13,032 bases of DNA from JAKBCQ01 sp021807585 (GTDB lineage Bacteria > Planctomycetota > Planctomycetia > Isosphaerales > Isosphaeraceae): the NCBI GenBank assembly GCA_027325115.1, contig DAHWFG010000231.1, forward strand, positions 1 to 13,032, in the 5' to 3' direction. Position 1 is the stretch's first letter; each line of letters opens with the position of its first letter. The notes under the pieces were generated by a model, which saw nothing but the letters and a program-made list of their open reading frames with translations, made no database searches and was not told the DNA's origin. Of this stretch, positions 6,053-13,032 are shown in pieces. A program made the position numbers and the translations under genes.

Positions 6053-7276
6053 TCAAGGTTTCTTGATCGGATTGCGATCGCCGTTCGTTTCGACGGGACG
6101 ATTCGCGGTTTCGACGCGAGCGGATTGAGCCGCTCCGTCGCGATCGAGTTCGAGCGGAACGACCGATCGCGCGACGGTTCGGTCAAGGACGTCGATGAGC
6201 GATTGCGGGTCGACGATCGGTTGACCGAGCGCCGCGACGACGCGATCGCCGGGTTTGAGACCGGCTTTGGCCGCGGGTCCATCGGCGATGACCTCGCTGA
6301 TGATCGCCCCCTGCGCCTTGGGATTGGGCTCGAACAACAACCGAACACCGAGATACGCGCGATCGACTTTACGGTTGACGCGAAGCTGATCGGCCACCCA
6401 TGCGGCGTCGTCGGCCTTGATCGCGAAGCCGACCCCCGGTTTTTTGTCGTCCGCGGTCGGGGGATCGGCGGGCGATAAAACGCCGCGGATTTGACCAAGC
6501 CATTCGCCGCGGAGGTTGGCGACAAGCGCCCCGTTATCGCCGGGACGCAACGGCACGTCGAGTTGAATCAAAGCTCCAAGTTTACTGTGTCCGATTCGGA
6601 CATGACGATTCAGCCCCGCGACATGGCCGCGGCTGACGGATTGCCCGAGTCCGAAGGGATTGCCGACGACGAAGACCGACATTCCCAACACCGCGGCGCG
6701 GGTGGCGGATCGAACGGGTCTGAGACCGCTCGACTCGTCGACACGTAATAAAGTGAGCCCGGTGTCGTGATCCGCGGCGAGCCAGCGTGTCGACCGAGCC
6801 CGGCCGTCGGCGTCGCGGGCGACGACGGGAGCGCCTGGAGGCGGTGCATCGATCCGAATCGAAAGAACGTCTCCCGAATCATTGAGGACGATCCCCGTCG
6901 CGACGCGTCGCACGGCGTTACCCGAAGGGCCCGCGGGGGTGTATTCGAGCGCCAACGTCGACATCCGAGCCGCCGCGATCGATTCCCCCACTCGCTCCTC
7001 AAAACGATCCAACAACCGCCAAGAATCGTCGACTTGGAGCGATTCGACACCTGCAGATTCCGTTACATCTTGGTGTTTTGATCGATCGATCACGCCGCCG
7101 CGACGAACCGTCGCGCGGGCGCCGAAAACCGCCGCGACGACCGCCGCGGCGACGGCGGCCACGCAGCAAAGGACGAGAACGGGCGCGGCCGAGCGACGTC
7201 GATCGCTCAGCGAGTCCGAGCGTTCGACCGCGTTCGCGTGATCGGCGGGGGCTGAATCCTTGAAAAACATTTGCAT
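6053..7276 (-). CDS. Membrane-anchored HtrA/DegS-like PDZ protein, predicted catalytically dead
   Basis: The protein has 407 residues. A short cytoplasmic N-terminus is followed by one membrane helix (about residues 32-52), a trypsin-like HtrA domain (about 120-300) and a PDZ domain (about 305-385). HtrA landmarks are clear: VVGNPFGLGQSVSRG (203-217), LIQLD (236-240), GVGFAIKAD (281-289) and the PDZ motifs YLGV (308-311) and GPAAKAGLKPGDRV (333-346). Aligned by eye with DegP, the catalytic histidine of TNNHV falls on I142 in DVLSIRID, the aspartate of SDIAL on G173 in DTGLTLL, and the serine of GNSGGAL on N248 in GDNGALV. All three are lost, so it should bind but not cut. It starts 15 bp after the anti-sigma stop and is the last gene of the sigma operon. 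A sensing, scaffold or protective role toward the anti-sigma factor is inferred. ATG 7270 is an alternative start; the ribosome site is weak. Confidence 0.88.
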   Translation of the reverse strand: MQMFFKDSAPADHANAVERSDSLSDRRRSAAPVLVLCCVAAVAAAVVAAVFGARATVRRGGVIDRSKHQDVTESAGVESLQVDDSWRLLDRFEERVGESIAAARMSTLALEYTPAGPSGNAVRRVATGIVLNDSGDVLSIRIDAPPPGAPVVARDADGRARSTRWLAADHDTGLTLLRVDESSGLRPVRSATRAAVLGMSVFVVGNPFGLGQSVSRGHVAGLNRHVRIGHSKLGALIQLDVPLRPGDNGALVANLRGEWLGQIRGVLSPADPPTADDKKPGVGFAIKADDAAWVADQLRVNRKVDRAYLGVRLLFEPNPKAQGAIISEVIADGPAAKAGLKPGDRVVAALGQPIVDPQSLIDVLDRTVARSVVPLELDRDGAAQSARVETANRPVETNGDRNPIKKP

Positions 7277-7291
7277 AAATCGGCTCTGCGA

Positions 7292-7930
7292 TTAATAGGC
7301 GCGCTGCGTGTCGGCGGCGCCCGGAATCATCGGCGCGCCGCTGTCGAGATCGAACCGGACGGTCGTCGAGGGCTCGACGAGCGTCGTCGATCGCGGTTTC
7401 ACCGCGGCCTCTTTGACGACGCGCTTCGATTCGGCGAGCCGATTGGGAGTGATCAATTCATCGGGCGAAGTTTCGACGGGAAGCTCGAAAGCCGGCGCCG
7501 CCGCGACGACGGGCGCGGCGACCCGAGCGACCGCGGGCTCGACGCGCCGCGGCGATGTCGAGCGAGGAACCAGCGTCGCGACAATCGCGATCGTCATTCC
7601 CGCCGCGACGCCGATAAAACCGGGAGTTCCCCAGCCGACCCACGATCGTCGCGCGGGTTCGCGGCGCGATTCGCGAATCTGTCGCGCAATCGCGGGCCAT
7701 AACCGCGAATTCGATCGATCCCTTAAATAAGAACATGTACCGGGATCTTCATCCGCGGCGACTCCCAACAATGCGAGCGTCGCGCGATGCGATTCGAGGC
7801 GTTCGCGACAGCTCGCGCAGCCGATCAAATGACGTTCCACACGTCGGCGATCGGCGCCGATCAGTTCGTCGTCGGCCAGAAGCGGCAACCGCTTAAGAGA
7901 CCATTCGCATCCGTCGGTTTTAATCCACAT
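7292..7930 (-). CDS. Zinc-finger transmembrane anti-sigma factor
   Basis: The protein has 212 residues. The N-terminal zinc-binding anti-sigma (ZAS) domain has the H-x3-C-x2-C motif (H34, C38, C41, in ERHLIGCASCRERL), which clamps ECF sigma factors. One membrane helix follows (about residues 103-121, GFIGVAAGMTIAIVATLV). The rest, about 90 residues rich in Ala, Pro and Val, would lie outside the inner membrane and could be the target of a signal or protease. The ATG at 7930 overlaps the end of the sigma gene by 11 bp, and AGGAG (7938-7942) sits 7 nt upstream, inside the sigma coding sequence, so the two are probably translationally coupled. It most likely holds the sigma factor inactive at the membrane until an envelope signal. 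Length and domain order are typical; the outer domain has no recognisable fold. Confidence 0.9.
   Translation of the reverse strand: MWIKTDGCEWSLKRLPLLADDELIGADRRRVERHLIGCASCRERLESHRATLALLGVAADEDPGTCSYLRDRSNSRLWPAIARQIRESRREPARRSWVGWGTPGFIGVAAGMTIAIVATLVPRSTSPRRVEPAVARVAAPVVAAAPAFELPVETSPDELITPNRLAESKRVVKEAAVKPRSTTLVEPSTTVRFDLDSGAPMIPGAADTQRAY
7920..7930 (-). other. Sigma/anti-sigma gene overlap
   Basis: The last 11 bases of the sigma gene contain the anti-sigma start codon and first codons (ATG at 7930-7928, sigma TAA at 7922-7920). Such overlaps are typical of sigma/anti-sigma pairs and keep their synthesis in step. Confidence 0.85.
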
Positions 7931-8633
7931 GGCTCTTCTCCTGTCGCGACGAATCCTGGCGGCGTCGCCAGATCTCGCGAAATTGGTCCCGCGCCCGCGC
8001 CAGCCTCCAGCGAATCGTCGCCTCGCGACGCCCCACGATCGCGGCTACTTCGGCCGAGGAAAATCCTTCCAAATCGCGCAATATCAATATGGTTCGATAA
8101 GGCATGGGCAAAAGCGCCAAAACATGCCGAACTTCTTGAACAATCTCGCGGCGATTCCGCGGGTCGGGAATCGTCGGCTCGAAGCCCCCCGATGCGTTCG
8201 ATCCCTTGCGGCTCGACGAAAAAAACGAAGTCGGTTCCCGACGACGCAGATGATCAACCCCCAGGTTCACGCCGATCCGAAACAACCACGGACCGAACCG
8301 ACGCGCCGTATCAAACCGATCAAGCCGCGTATAGACCTTCCAAAACGTCTCCTGCGCCAGATCACGCGCCGATTCTTCGTCGTGCACCAGCCGATTGAGA
8401 ACTCGTATAAGCTTTCTTTCATATCGAAAGACGAGCCGCGCGAACGCCTCGTCGTCGCCGCCCCGCGTCCTTTCGACGAGCCGGGCGTCCGAAAAACGCT
8501 CGCCGTCGGGATCCGCTTCGTCGCGCAGCGGCTCGGGTCCGCTCGCCGTCCCGCTCGGATCGACCAGCGATTCCCGCCGAAAAGACGCGTCGCGATCGAC
8601 GCCGTGCGCAATATCAGCCGATAAGTCGCTCAA
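7920..8633 (-). CDS. ECF-type RNA polymerase sigma-70 factor
   Basis: The protein has 237 residues. Sigma region 2 spans about residues 50-131, including DLAQETFWKVYTRLDRF (91-107) and FGPWLFRIGVNLGVDHLRRR (113-132). Region 4 spans about 165-222 (LPMPYRTILILRDLEG, SSAEVAAIVGRREATIRWRL). There is no region 1 or 3, as expected for an ECF factor. The start is a TTG at 8633, backed by GAGGA (8641-8645) 7 nt upstream and by an in-frame stop shortly before it; no ATG or GTG is suitable. This gives a polar N-terminal tail of about 48 residues before the usual start of region 2, longer than in most ECF factors. It heads an operon with its anti-sigma and an HtrA-like protein, which suggests control of envelope-stress genes and probably of itself. 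Confidence 0.93.
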   Translation of the reverse strand: MSDLSADIAHGVDRDASFRRESLVDPSGTASGPEPLRDEADPDGERFSDARLVERTRGGDDEAFARLVFRYERKLIRVLNRLVHDEESARDLAQETFWKVYTRLDRFDTARRFGPWLFRIGVNLGVDHLRRREPTSFFSSSRKGSNASGGFEPTIPDPRNRREIVQEVRHVLALLPMPYRTILILRDLEGFSSAEVAAIVGRREATIRWRLARARDQFREIWRRRQDSSRQEKSHVD

Positions 8634-8849
8634 CTTCGAATCCTCACATCAACATCAACGGGAACTCAACCCTTTGAAGCTCGACCGCCTCAACCCGATC
8701 GAACCAACGCCCCTCCGTCATGATATCCGTTTGAGAACGAGCGTTCGCGGTCGATTTCGGCTTCATGTCGCTTTCGCTTTCCGCCAAGGTATGATTGTAT
8801 ACGCCTCACGAAGCTCAACCGTTGGATCATTCTAGGAAAATCGACCCCC
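8634..8849. promoter_or_regulatory. Divergent control region, sigma operon / GNAT gene
   Basis: This 216-bp gap should hold both promoters. A perfect dyad GAAC-GAGC-GTTC sits at 8735-8746. For the GNAT gene a -10-like TATGAT is seen at 8790-8795 without a clear -35. On the sigma side the Shine-Dalgarno GAGGA is at 8641-8645. I cannot point to a clear ECF-type promoter. Confidence 0.45.
8735..8746. promoter_or_regulatory. GAACN4GTTC dyad (SOS-box-like)
   Basis: GAACGAGCGTTC fits the GAAC-N4-GTTC core of Gram-positive-type LexA boxes (consensus CGAACRNRYGTTYG), including the RNRY spacer and the right-hand G, and differs only at the first C. It lies about 100 bp from both the sigma and the GNAT starts. 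It is also palindromic enough to serve another dimeric regulator. A similar site occurs inside the RND gene at 11811-11822, so chance cannot be ruled out. Confidence 0.3.
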
Positions 8850-9776
8850 ATGCGAGGCGCCAAGTGGTTGACGAGCCCCTGCCCCGTCGAGGATCGCGGC
8901 GCCGCGCTCAAACTCCTCCTCCGCCGCCTACCCGAACAGCTAAGTACCGAATTAATAAGAGTTTTCATCGACGATCCCAAAGCCGCTTCGATCGATTTCA
9001 ACGGCCTTTGGATCGCCCGACAATCGACCGGAAGAATCGTCGGAGCGATCATGACGCAATGCCTCGCGGGCAGGGTCGCCGCGGTCTGGGCGCCCGAGGT
9101 CGCGTTGATCTGGCGACGAAGCGAGGTCGCCGCGGCGCTCGTCGTCGAATCGCTCGCGTCGCTCCGCGAGCGAGGCTACGCACTCGCCCAGGCTCTGATC
9201 GAAAAGCACGCCCCAAAACGCGAGGCCGCCGACCTCGCTCGCGGCGGAATGCCGCACGTCACCGACCTGATCTATCTCGAACGCGAAACCGGTCGACCCG
9301 TTGCAATCAACCCCGACGCACCCCGCTTTCGCTGGCAAACATATAATGATAACAATGCCTATTTATTTCATAAAATCGTCGAGGCGAGCTACGAGAAAAG
9401 CCTCGATATGCCCGAACTGATGGGGGTCCGCACGATCGACGACATCATGACCGGACACCAAGCCGAGGGGCGCTTCGACCCCTCGCGATGGCGGATCGGC
9501 TTTCTCGAAAACGAACCCCAAGCCGCCGCGGTTTTGCTGTTGTCGAGTCTTCCCGAACGAACGTCGTGGGAGGTGGCGTACCTCGGTCTCACTCCCGCGG
9601 CGCGCGGTCGAGGGCTGGGCCGGGTGGTCGTCGCCGAGGCGAATGAAATCGCCAAACCCTACGCGTCGCGGCTTCATCTCGCGGTCGATTCGCGCAATGT
9701 TCCGGCGATCAGGCTTTACGATCGAACCGGTTTCATCGCGTTCGATCGACGCGCGGTTCACTTCGCGGAGCTATAA
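8850..9776 (+). CDS. GNAT-family N-acetyltransferase, tandem-domain
   Basis: The protein has 308 residues, about twice one GNAT domain. The C-terminal half is a complete GNAT fold: motif A with the acetyl-CoA pyrophosphate loop ARGRGLGRVV (residues about 250-259) after the beta strand VAYLGLTP, and motif B NVPAIRLYDRTGF (about 284-296). The N-terminal half (about 20-150) has a strand order and end (LARGGMPHVTDLIYLERE) that suggest a second GNAT domain, but with no R-x-x-G-x-G loop, so it probably cannot bind acetyl-CoA. This layout resembles mycothiol-synthase-like proteins. The substrate is unknown. The ATG at 8850 is chosen for coding extent; the nearest purine-rich site (TAGGA, about 8832-8836) is far upstream. 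It is divergent from the sigma operon and convergent with the RND gene. Confidence 0.85.
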   Translation: MRGAKWLTSPCPVEDRGAALKLLLRRLPEQLSTELIRVFIDDPKAASIDFNGLWIARQSTGRIVGAIMTQCLAGRVAAVWAPEVALIWRRSEVAAALVVESLASLRERGYALAQALIEKHAPKREAADLARGGMPHVTDLIYLERETGRPVAINPDAPRFRWQTYNDNNAYLFHKIVEASYEKSLDMPELMGVRTIDDIMTGHQAEGRFDPSRWRIGFLENEPQAAAVLLLSSLPERTSWEVAYLGLTPAARGRGLGRVVVAEANEIAKPYASRLHLAVDSRNVPAIRLYDRTGFIAFDRRAVHFAEL

Positions 9777-9808
9777 GCGCCGATCGACATTTTACGACCG
9801 ATCGGCGC
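9777..9808. terminator. Strong hairpin, likely bidirectional terminator
   Basis: GCGCCGATCG (9777-9786) and CGATCGGCGC (9799-9808) form a perfect 10-bp stem with a 12-nt loop, beginning on the base after the GNAT stop codon and 45 bp from the end of the convergent RND gene. Neither side has a good U-run, so the call rests on stem strength and position. Confidence 0.55.
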
Positions 9809-9852
9809 CTTGTCCACGAATTGGCTGTTGAGGACCGATCGGCGATCCCAAA

Positions 9853-12800
9853 TCAATGTCCGTGGCCGCCGCCATGGCCATGGCCGTGACCCGGTTCGGG
9901 GCCTGCGCCGGTGGTGTGACCGTTGCCGTGCGGCTTGGGAGTCGGCACGTAGCCCTTGGGATCGCGGATCATCAGCGAATACACCGCGGGCAACACGAAG
10001 AGCGTCGCGGGCTCGCCCGCCAACAATCCCCCCAAAATCGCCCGACCGAGCGGCGCATTCGCCTCGCTCCCCCGTTCGATCGCCAACGCCGCGGGAATCA
10101 GCGCGAAGAACGCAGCGAGCGCGGTCATCGTCACCGGTCGAACGCGAATCGAAGCCGCCTTGCGGATCGCCTGCGTCGGCGTCAGCCCCTCCTCGCGACG
10201 CAGCTCCTGCGCGAAGTCGGTCATCAACACCGTGTTGGCCACTTTGATGCCGATGATGAAGATAAATCCAAGCAACGATTGCACGTTCACCGAGGTGTTC
10301 GTCACGTAGAGCATCGGGATGATGCCGATCAGGCAAAGCGGAACGATCGACATCACCGTCAGCGGAACGACGTACGATTTATCGAGCGCAACCATCAAAA
10401 AGTAAATAAGAAGCGACGCGAGGGTCAAACCCACGGCGAGATTTCTAAATGTGTCCTGCATACGAGCATATTCACCGCTCAATACGATCTTCGATCCGCT
10501 CAGCATCTTTTGCCCGGTGGGATCGGCGGGATCGTAAGGTTGCCAGATGTTTGTGTCTTTGGAGAAGCCCATACCCTCGCTGATGTTTCCCATTAACTTT
10601 TCAAAGAACCCTTCTTTGAGCTTGGGGTTCTTCTTCATCAGCTCGCGCTTCTCGACGACGTGCGGGGCGAGACCGAAGCTCTCGACGACGCGGGTGACGT
10701 CCTCGGCGATGTGTCCCAAATCGCGTTCTTGCACGCCCATCGTCAATTCGATCGTCGGTTGCAGGTTGTAGTGGGTGATCTCGGTCGGAACCGTCGCGCG
10801 GTGGATCGAGACGATGTTGCGGAGCGGAATCGGATTCCGTTGAACCGGGCTCGTGATCGGCACGTCAAGCAAGGTTTGTACCGATAAAATATCGTTTTCG
10901 GGATATTGGACGCCGACGAAATACTGGTTGTGACTGACGGGATCGATCCAGAAATTCTTTTTGTTAAATTGAATACTGGAATTGAAGCACGCGACGACGT
11001 TCTCCATCACGACTCGCTGGCTCAGCCCCAACATCGCCGCTTTGGCGCGATCGACGTCGATGATGTATTCGGGATAATCGAGCCGTTGACGAATCCGCGC
11101 GTCGACGACGCCGTTGATCTTGAGAACCTTGAACTGAATCCGTTCGGCGATGTCGCGCGCGATCTTAAGATTCTTACCCGTCACGCGAATATTGATCGGC
11201 GTCGATTTACCCTCGTTCATCGCGCCTCGAATCAAACCGCCGGCGTCGAAGCCGAATTCAAAATTGGCGAATCGTCGATCCCTCGTCAGACCGTCTCGTA
11301 AAATTTTAACATATTCTTGCGCCGATCGCTTACGCTCGGCCTTGAGCTGAACCTTCATGACGGTGTCCATCGGTCCCGAATTGAAGGTGTACGCCGCCGA
11401 CCAGTCGGCGTTCACGCCCAATTCAGAGATCACCATCTGTAAATCGTCTTTGATCGTCTTTTGAAGATAATCCTCGACGAGCTTGATGGTGTCCTCGGTC
11501 CGTTCGATCCGAAGACCGCTGATCCCGCGAACGTACATCTCGAAAGCTCCCGAGTCGACCTCGGGGAAGAACTCGCGGCGCATCCTCAAACCGAGCGACG
11601 CGAGAACCACGACGAGCATCGTGAACGCGGTGATGATCGTCGCTCCGCGATGCTTGAGGACGAAGTCGAGCCCCTTCACATACTGCTCGATCCCCTTGTC
11701 AATCGTTTTTTCCCATTTGCCGAAGGCGCGACGAATCCCCGAGAACAGACCGTGCGATTCTTCCGAATCGTGCGAAGCGTGCGGCTTGAGCCAAAGCGCA
11801 CTCCGCGACGGAACAAACGTTCGCGAAAGGAAATACGCCGACATCATCGCGAACGTCACCGCGAGCGCCATCGGCCTAAACAAGAACTCGCCCATCCCCG
11901 GCATCAAAGCCAACGGCGAAAGCACCAGCAACGTGCACAAGCTCGAAACGAGCTCGGGCATCGCCACCTCGCTCGCGCCTAAAAACGCCGCGTCCTTCGG
12001 GCTCGCGCCCAATCCCAAATGTCTGTGTGTATTTTCCAAACAAATGATCGCGCTATCAACCATTGGGCCGATCGCCAGCGACATCCCCGCGAGCGTCATC
12101 ACGTTGATCGTGTTTCCCGCATAAAACAGGAAGATGATCGCCGCCAACACCGAGATCGGAATCGTCATCACCGCGATCGCAGTCATCCGCCATTCGCCCA
12201 AAAACAGCAGAATCGTCAGCGAGCACAAAATCGCGCCCAAAACGCCTTCCTGCACCAAGCTGGCGATCGATTGACGCACATAAATTGATTGATCCATCAC
12301 GACCTGAAGATGCACGCCGCTCCGCGTGATCCGCGATTCCATATCGGCGAGCGAAGCCGACAACGTGTCGACGACCCCCAGCGTGCTGGCGCCGAGCTGG
12401 CGAAACACAGGAATATAAACTTGTTTAGACCCGCCGATTCGTACGATGTTCGTCTGGATGAAGGCGTCGTCTTTGGGGGTGGCGATATCGCGGAGATACA
12501 TCGAATTGCCGTGAACGTTCTGAAGCGGAATGCTCCCCATATCCTCGACATATTCATACATCGAGTTGGAATCGATCGCAAAATCGATGTCGCCGAACTT
12601 GGCGTCCCCCGTCGGCAGAAAGATGTTGTATTTATCGACCGCCTGCATCACCTCCAACGGCGAGAGATTACGAGCCTGAACCTTCTGGCGATCGAGATAC
12701 ACCATCACCGCGCGAATCTTGCCGCCGAAAACGACGGGCGCCGTCGCTCCGTTAACAGCCATGATCATATTACGAACTTCGTATCGAGCGACGTCGTAAA

Positions 12801-13032
12801 GGATCGATTCGTTTTGTTTCTGGCTCGAGAGAGCGACGACGCACACGGGAATGACGCTCGTCGGGTCGAACGGCAACACGACCGGCGGCAACGTTCCAGG
12901 AGGCAAATTCGGCACCGCCGCCAGGGCCAGCGAATTCACCTGCGTCAAGGCGCCGTTGGGGTCGACGTCGCTACGGAAAAAATCCCGCACGATGCTCGCG
13001 CCCAAAATCGACCGCGACTCCTGTCGAGTCGT
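9853..13032 (-). CDS. RND-family inner-membrane efflux transporter (5'-truncated), His-rich tail
   Basis: The frame is open through the right edge; 1059 codons are visible and the first membrane helix and part of the first periplasmic lobe are missing. A TTG at 13005 is internal. Visible landmarks: periplasmic lobe; a first helix bundle starting near GVLGAILCSLTILLFLGEW; the TM4 motif GPMVDSAIICLEN; SRTFVPS before a cytoplasmic loop; FFPEVDSGAF opening the second half; and the last bundle with GIKVANTVLMTDFAQEL and SIRVRPVTMTALAAFF. These proteins are trimeric proton antiporters working with a periplasmic adaptor and an outer-membrane channel, neither of which is in the window. TM4 has one acidic residue (D of VDSA) rather than the DD of drug exporters, and TM10 has A where AcrB has K940. 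The last 28 residues end in a Gly/His-rich tail with seven histidines (GHGHGHGGGHGH at the end), a likely metal-binding segment. The substrate could be a metal or drug; the sequence alone does not decide. Confidence 0.92.
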   Translation of the reverse strand, partial: TTRQESRSILGASIVRDFFRSDVDPNGALTQVNSLALAAVPNLPPGTLPPVVLPFDPTSVIPVCVVALSSQKQNESILYDVARYEVRNMIMAVNGATAPVVFGGKIRAVMVYLDRQKVQARNLSPLEVMQAVDKYNIFLPTGDAKFGDIDFAIDSNSMYEYVEDMGSIPLQNVHGNSMYLRDIATPKDDAFIQTNIVRIGGSKQVYIPVFRQLGASTLGVVDTLSASLADMESRITRSGVHLQVVMDQSIYVRQSIASLVQEGVLGAILCSLTILLFLGEWRMTAIAVMTIPISVLAAIIFLFYAGNTINVMTLAGMSLAIGPMVDSAIICLENTHRHLGLGASPKDAAFLGASEVAMPELVSSLCTLLVLSPLALMPGMGEFLFRPMALAVTFAMMSAYFLSRTFVPSRSALWLKPHASHDSEESHGLFSGIRRAFGKWEKTIDKGIEQYVKGLDFVLKHRGATIITAFTMLVVVLASLGLRMRREFFPEVDSGAFEMYVRGISGLRIERTEDTIKLVEDYLQKTIKDDLQMVISELGVNADWSAAYTFNSGPMDTVMKVQLKAERKRSAQEYVKILRDGLTRDRRFANFEFGFDAGGLIRGAMNEGKSTPINIRVTGKNLKIARDIAERIQFKVLKINGVVDARIRQRLDYPEYIIDVDRAKAAMLGLSQRVVMENVVACFNSSIQFNKKNFWIDPVSHNQYFVGVQYPENDILSVQTLLDVPITSPVQRNPIPLRNIVSIHRATVPTEITHYNLQPTIELTMGVQERDLGHIAEDVTRVVESFGLAPHVVEKRELMKKNPKLKEGFFEKLMGNISEGMGFSKDTNIWQPYDPADPTGQKMLSGSKIVLSGEYARMQDTFRNLAVGLTLASLLIYFLMVALDKSYVVPLTVMSIVPLCLIGIIPMLYVTNTSVNVQSLLGFIFIIGIKVANTVLMTDFAQELRREEGLTPTQAIRKAASIRVRPVTMTALAAFFALIPAALAIERGSEANAPLGRAILGGLLAGEPATLFVLPAVYSLMIRDPKGYVPTPKPHGNGHTTGAGPEPGHGHGHGGGHGH

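Noticed and set aside
7929..8624. Long plus-strand open frame opposite the sigma factor gene
   Set aside because: It is antisense to a well-supported ECF sigma factor, arginine-rich, and matches no family; a by-product of GC-rich codon use.
9856..10596. Plus-strand open frame opposite the RND gene
   Set aside because: It is low-complexity and His/Arg-rich, and lies antisense to conserved RND transmembrane and tail codons.
11811..11822. GAAC-AAAC-GTTC SOS-box-like site
   Set aside because: It lies deep inside the RND coding sequence with no nearby start and encodes conserved residues (RTFVPS), so a regulatory role is unlikely.
13003..13005. TTG as the start of the RND protein
   Set aside because: The frame continues to the window edge, and the residues from it lie inside a periplasmic lobe after where the first membrane helix should be.

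Overview
The window looks like chromosomal DNA of a GC-rich Gram-negative-type bacterium, most plausibly a planctomycete of the Isosphaeraceae/Gemmataceae kind. This is an inference. It rests on the mix of genes (a GGA[IV]/FxxN beta-helix surface protein, a Tat-exported alpha-helical protein of unknown role, an ECF sigma/anti-sigma pair, an RND pump with a His-rich tail), the loose lipobox and signal sequences, and the very frequent GATCG/CGATCG words. No rRNA, tRNA, CRISPR array, insertion sequence or phage gene was seen. Both window edges cut a gene.

Layout. 1-1030 (+) is the 3' end of a repetitive beta-helix protein. An AT-rich spacer follows, then 1328-2851 (+), a Tat-signal protein of unknown function. 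It converges on 2922-3407 (-), RNase HI, which lies downstream of 3590-4195 (-), LexA. The 398-bp region 4196-4593 carries two clear dyads and separates lexA from the divergent surE (4594-5352, +). A putative lipoprotein (5531-6001, +) converges on a three-gene cluster read leftward: ECF sigma factor (7920-8633), zinc-finger membrane anti-sigma factor (7292-7930) and a membrane-anchored HtrA/PDZ protein (6053-7276). A tandem GNAT acetyltransferase (8850-9776, +) diverges from that cluster. It ends at a strong hairpin facing the convergent RND transporter (9853 to the right edge, -), whose 5' end is outside the window.

How the genes fit together. lexA and rnhA share a strand and may be read together; the first controls the SOS response and the second removes RNA-DNA hybrids. 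surE is an ordinary nucleotidase. The most interesting unit is sigma / anti-sigma / HtrA-like. The first two genes overlap by 11 bp and the third starts 15 bp after the second, so they look like one transcript. In the known sigmaE-RseA-DegS system a PDZ protease cuts the anti-sigma factor. Here the PDZ protein keeps the HtrA fold landmarks, but all three catalytic positions (His, Asp, Ser) appear replaced. It therefore looks like a pseudoprotease used as a sensor, scaffold or inhibitor in an envelope-stress circuit. This is the best candidate for something undescribed in the window.
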